From a bacterium (GTDB lineage: Bacteria > Patescibacteriota > Microgenomatia > UBA1400 > PJMF01), in the NCBI GenBank assembly GCA_900299155.1, contig OMIS01000089.1:1-7762 (forward strand): a stretch of DNA of 7,762 nt, read 5' to 3'. Shown here one piece after another: positions 5,245 through 7,762 of this stretch. Below the pieces are notes generated by a model. It did no database searches and had not been told where the DNA came from. It saw only the letters and a list, made by a program, of their open reading frames with translations. The stretch's first letter is position 1, and the number at the start of each line of letters is the position of its first letter. The position numbers and the translations under genes are program-made.

Positions 5245-7065
5245 CTAACATTCTGCTTCAGTACGCAGTGCTTTTTCAACTGCAGTCATCACTTCTTCAG
5301 TGAAGATCGGTCGTCCATCATACTTGAGCAATTGGTGTCGTGTCTCAAAGCCAGTGGCTTGTTTGATCAACTGTCCAAACTGGCCAGTGGAGTTATTTTC
5401 CACGAGCAAATATGGTTTTTGATAACTAAAGTATGACTTAATTTTTTCAGAATCCAGAGGGTAGACGTGGGTGAAGTGCAAAAAGGCGATATTGCAATGT
5501 TTCCCTCCAGGACGAGGTTTGCCATGAAGTGCGTGCCAGCGGTGATCGCTGCAGGCTGCATTCTCGGTACACTCAATCTGGCGAAGTGCTTCTAAAACAG
5601 CTCCCTTAGTGCCACCCCAGCCATACAGAATCAAGTCAGCACTTGCGATATCCCCATACACAGAAGGTCCAGTAAAATCATTGGTGAAGTACGTCTGCAT
5701 TTTTTTAGCACGCTTTTCTACTTGCTGCATCCGCTCAAAAGCATCTTCAGTTGTGTGTGAATCTGGCTTGTGCTCGTAGGAATTGGCTTGGTACCAAGCA
5801 GGGGATTGGCCAGGAATCAGACGTGGTGAGATTCCGTCATCTGTCATAGCATACCTGAGATAGGGGTGTTGGTCAGAAACCGCGATCAACTTACCACGCT
5901 TGCTGGTACGTTGCATCAATGATTCGAGTGTTTTTACTGAAACACTATAGTGTGATTCTGAAAGTACTTTATCTGACAAAACAATAACTGGAGTTTGATA
6001 GATATCTGCCAAATCAAAGGCACGCATGGCTAGATCAAGCATTTCTTCAGGATCACCAGGTGCTAAAACAATCTTGGGAAACTCTCCATGTCCTGCATGA
6101 ACCGCAAAAAGTAAATCACCTTGTTCTGTCCAAGTGGGCATCCCAGTGGCTGGGCCTGGTCGTTGTGCTAAAAAGACAACCAGTGGTAACTCAGCCACAC
6201 CAGCGTAAGAAAGCGTCTCCACCATCAAGGCAAAGCCGCCGCCTGAAGTGCCTGTGGCAGCGCGCACGCCAGCAAAGGAAGCCCCAAGTGCTTCATTTAC
6301 CACACCAATTTCATCTTCAGCATGGCGCACTACCATGCCAGTGTGTTTTTGCCATTCTGCTAAAAATTCCAAAACAGATGAAGATGGAGACATCGGGTAG
6401 GCGGCATAAAAACGACAGTCAGCTGCCACTGCTCCCAGTGCAAACGCATCATTGCCTGCTAAAACTGAGCGAGCTTCTGGATCTGGTTCTGGAGTAAGGA
6501 TAGGACGTACTACGGACTGATAGTTTTTGGTGACATGTTCAAAGCCTGCCTTGGCACAGTTAGTGTTAAGCGCAATAACTTCATCACCTTTGCGTTTGAA
6601 TTGCTCCGTGATGAGCTCAACAAGCAGTGAAAAATCTCCACCCAGTAAGGCAAAACTCGCACCCAAGCCAATCATATTTACCATCACTTTTTCTGCCTTG
6701 AGTTCGTTGAGCAACTCTTGCATGGGCACCTCAATTTTTTGTGCCACTGTTTCAGGTTGAAAGGTATGTGGATCAAAAACAACCGTACTGGCTGGAGTAA
6801 GCCGAGTTTGATGAAGATTGAATGTCAATTCGTCAAAACAAACCAAACAATCCACCTCATTTTTAACCATGCTGACAGGATCTTTGGAGATATTTACTTC
6901 GTAGGTATTGTGCCCACCTTTGATTAAAGAGGGGTACTCTGTGTAATCGTAAATGTGATATCCCGAGCGTGTCGCTAGTTTACTTAACGTCAAACCAGTC
7001 GTCATCACGCCAAGTCCTGCAGGAGCGCCTATTTTCCATAAAAATTGTAGAGCGGGAATTGCCAT
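5245..7065 (-). CDS. korA: 2-oxoacid:acceptor oxidoreductase, fused gamma-alpha subunit
   Basis: A 606-residue protein combining the gamma (CoA-side) and alpha domains, partner of the TPP subunit encoded next. Residues 1-190 are the gamma domain, with a glycine-rich GAPAGLGVMTTG (13-24) and the YTEYPSLIKGGHN segment (41-53). Residues from about 200 are the alpha pyrimidine-binding domain: AGNDAFALGA (203-212), YAAYPMSPSSS (220-230), the position of the family's YPITP motif, here YPMSP. Then come EDEIGVVNEALGASFAG (250-266), TGTSGGGFALM (271-281) and RPGPATGMPTWTEQGDL (302-318). The C-terminal part has LYGWGGTKGAVLEAL and the NNSTGQFGQLIKQ carrier-domain motif. No ferredoxin (delta) domain or extra CxxC set is fused, so the complex needs a separate carrier; the flavodoxin gene ends 39 bases upstream. 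The start ATG has no ribosome binding site but a TATACT 7 bases before it. Ends in TAG. Confidence 0.93.
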   Translation of the reverse strand: MAIPALQFLWKIGAPAGLGVMTTGLTLSKLATRSGYHIYDYTEYPSLIKGGHNTYEVNISKDPVSMVKNEVDCLVCFDELTFNLHQTRLTPASTVVFDPHTFQPETVAQKIEVPMQELLNELKAEKVMVNMIGLGASFALLGGDFSLLVELITEQFKRKGDEVIALNTNCAKAGFEHVTKNYQSVVRPILTPEPDPEARSVLAGNDAFALGAVAADCRFYAAYPMSPSSSVLEFLAEWQKHTGMVVRHAEDEIGVVNEALGASFAGVRAATGTSGGGFALMVETLSYAGVAELPLVVFLAQRPGPATGMPTWTEQGDLLFAVHAGHGEFPKIVLAPGDPEEMLDLAMRAFDLADIYQTPVIVLSDKVLSESHYSVSVKTLESLMQRTSKRGKLIAVSDQHPYLRYAMTDDGISPRLIPGQSPAWYQANSYEHKPDSHTTEDAFERMQQVEKRAKKMQTYFTNDFTGPSVYGDIASADLILYGWGGTKGAVLEALRQIECTENAACSDHRWHALHGKPRPGGKHCNIAFLHFTHVYPLDSEKIKSYFSYQKPYLLVENNSTGQFGQLIKQATGFETRHQLLKYDGRPIFTEEVMTAVEKALRTEAEC

Positions 7066-7072
7066 GTTTTTT

Positions 7073-7101
7073 AGTATACACCAGAAAACAGTGGTATGAG
7101 T
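7073..7101 (-). promoter_or_regulatory. Internal promoter candidate before korA (ACTCAT-17-TATACT)
   Basis: On the minus strand, TATACT (7078-7073) ends 7 bases before the ATG at 7065, and the intervening AAAAAAC contains no ribosome binding site. The -35 position (7101-7096) reads ACTCAT, not a sigma-70 consensus, but identical to the hexamer at the same spacing upstream of position 136. It would start a near-leaderless message in the 39-base gap after the flavodoxin gene. Confidence 0.4.
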
Positions 7102-7104
7102 AGG

Positions 7105-7566
7105 TTATGCGCGGACCTTTTTAGCAACTTCTCTTGACCATTCTTTGATCTTCTGGGTGCTTTCAGGTTCGTACATGTAAAATTGGTCAATCTTCAAAGA
7201 ATCGTGGAATAACGTACCCTGAAGCTGGCTAATTAACTCTTCCAAATGTTTTACCGCACCGCAAAAGTAGGTGTAAGTGCTGTCACCCAATCCCAATACC
7301 GCAAATTGTTTATTGGGGAACGTGTTGCCTTCCATGGTTTTTCGGAAAATAAGGTAGTCTTCGTGGGGTTGGCCTTGGTCACCGTGGTAGTCCCAACTTG
7401 GGGAGGCGAGGATAACGAGGTCTGCCGCCTGGATATCTGAAGGTTGAACATCACGTGCCAAAATCACTTGTGGCTCAAGTTCTGCGTCTCTAAATTCTTG
7501 TTCTGCGATGTGCACTGCAGTAAAGGTACTATTGGAGTAGGTGGCGTATACTAGCAAAATTTTCAT
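7105..7566 (-). CDS. Flavodoxin-like protein (short-chain electron carrier)
   Basis: A 153-residue flavodoxin fold protein expected to bind FMN and carry low-potential electrons. Residues 1-8 (MKILLVYA) form the first strand. The phosphate loop follows as T8-Y-S-N-S-T13, where T-x-[TS]-G-x-T is usual, so the glycine is replaced by Asn11. The 50s-60s loop SPSWDYHGDQGQ (55-66) supplies a Trp that can stack on the flavin, followed by HEDYLIF. The 90s loop is LGLGDSTYTYFCGAVKHLEE (91-110), strongly diagnostic. Length is that of a short-chain flavodoxin. ATG 7566 is chosen over TTG 7578 because the family begins here, AAGGG lies 4 bases upstream, and a perfect -10 TATAAT would start the message at about 7583. 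As the first gene of the cluster, it is the probable electron partner of the oxidoreductase. Confidence 0.85.
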   Translation of the reverse strand: MKILLVYATYSNSTFTAVHIAEQEFRDAELEPQVILARDVQPSDIQAADLVILASPSWDYHGDQGQPHEDYLIFRKTMEGNTFPNKQFAVLGLGDSTYTYFCGAVKHLEELISQLQGTLFHDSLKIDQFYMYEPESTQKIKEWSREVAKKVRA

Positions 7567-7589
7567 ACAACCCTTCAATAACTTTCCTC

Positions 7590-7595
7590 ATTATA
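7590..7595 (-). promoter_or_regulatory. -10 element TATAAT for the flavodoxin-korAB-CBS-transporter cluster
   Basis: A perfect TATAAT on the minus strand, giving an expected start at about 7583 and a leader of about 17 bases carrying an AAGGG binding site. The -35 position (7618-7613) reads CTGGAA and lies inside a short inverted repeat CTGG-TATTT-CCAG (7606-7618), a possible operator or chance palindrome. The rest of 7596-7680 is AT-rich with no gene. Confidence 0.45.
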
Positions 7596-7680
7596 CGCTA
7601 GATTGCTGGTATTTCCAGATCACTTGATTGCTAATGATATACTATAAGATATATTTTGATAGGAAAATAGAAGTCCCACA

Positions 7681-7704
7681 TTCGCAGTTGAAAAGCACCA
7701 CTTG
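7681..7704 (-). repeat. Terminal inverted repeat of an IS30-like element (transposase stop side)
   Basis: On the minus strand, CAAGTGGTGCTTTTC, three variable bases (AAC), then TGCGAA; 21 of 24 positions match the copy at 58-81. It begins one base past the transposase stop codon (7706-7708), so the element lies to the right and this end points into the window. The exact outer boundary is unclear. Confidence 0.7.
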
Positions 7705-7705
7705 G

Positions 7706-7762
7706 CTAAAAAATAAGATTTGTTTGTTCTCGTGCTAAGGCTTCCGCCGGGGTACGAAAATC
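7706..7762 (-). CDS. IS30-family transposase, C-terminal fragment (enters from the right edge)
   Basis: The last 18 codons of a minus-strand frame ending in TAG at 7708-7706, reading DFRTPAEALAREQTNLIF. The FRTPAEAL part is the characteristic end of IS30-family transposases, whose C-terminus usually reads G/D-[YF]-[RK]-TP-x-E-x-[LF] after the last catalytic region. The inverted repeat follows directly, as expected at the right end of such an element. The DDE residues lie outside the window. With the N-terminal fragment at 1-27 this gives two ends of the same element type in the same orientation. Confidence 0.75.
   Translation of the reverse strand, partial: DFRTPAEALAREQTNLIF

Noticed and set aside
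4864..5436. 190-codon plus-strand open frame across the korA-korB junction
   Set aside because: It is antisense to two strongly conserved genes, is full of Cys/His/Thr, and has no family resemblance; it is a by-product of the codon use of the real genes.
6060..6497. 145-codon plus-strand open frame inside korA
   Set aside because: Antisense to the conserved alpha domain; Gln/Arg/Leu/His-rich composition typical of an antisense shadow.
7596..7680. AT-rich stretch with several TATACT/TATAAG-like hexamers, possibly a plus-strand promoter of a gene cut by the insertion sequence
   Set aside because: No properly spaced -35 and no start codon before the insertion sequence end, so nothing specific can be supported.
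1..7762. CRISPR array, tRNA or rRNA genes, toxin-antitoxin or phage genes
   Set aside because: No regularly spaced direct repeats, cloverleaf-like sequence or recognisable proteins of these kinds were seen on either strand.

Overview
The window looks like a piece of a bacterial chromosome, most likely from the Patescibacteria (Candidate Phyla Radiation, CPR). Three things suggest this: compact single-domain proteins, a CPDG...CEFAPCP cysteine-rich tail of a kind common in CPR predicted proteins, and a mosaic of unlinked small operons of moderate-to-low GC. This is inference, since no rRNA or universal marker gene is present. All conserved proteins read through with the standard bacterial code. 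Every complete gene ends in TAA or TAG, and none uses TGA.

Both edges run into an IS30-family insertion sequence. At the left edge (1-81) are the first nine codons of a transposase on the minus strand and a terminal inverted repeat. At the right edge (7681-7762) are the matching inverted repeat and the last 18 codons of a transposase, also on the minus strand. The left fragment starts a transposase and the right fragment ends one in the same orientation. The interior is therefore bracketed by two direct copies of one element, or by one copy on a circle. Either way this is also the pattern of an assembly contig broken in a repeat.

The left third (136-2482) is on the plus strand. It holds a small gene with a strong ribosome binding site but an in-frame TAA at codon 56 (136-618), a membrane-anchored protein with a cysteine-rich tail (681-971), a stand-alone GlmU-type uridylyltransferase domain (1027-1800) and a multi-pass membrane protein resembling VTT/DedA proteins (1925-2482).

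The remaining two thirds (2506-7566) form a minus-strand cluster read right to left: flavodoxin, fused gamma-alpha subunit of a 2-oxoacid:acceptor oxidoreductase, its TPP-binding beta subunit, a two-CBS-domain protein, and an ArsB/NhaD-superfamily ion transporter. Gaps are only 16 to 47 bases. The oxidoreductase would decarboxylate a 2-oxoacid to acyl-CoA (or the reverse), and the neighbouring flavodoxin is the natural candidate for its electron partner. The CBS protein probably tunes the transporter according to nucleotide level or ionic conditions.

Four starts (681, 1925, and minus-strand 4318 and 7065) have no Shine-Dalgarno sequence but carry a -10-like hexamer ending 6 or 7 bases before the ATG, as expected of leaderless transcripts. 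Downstream genes in the cluster have recognisable ribosome binding sites instead.
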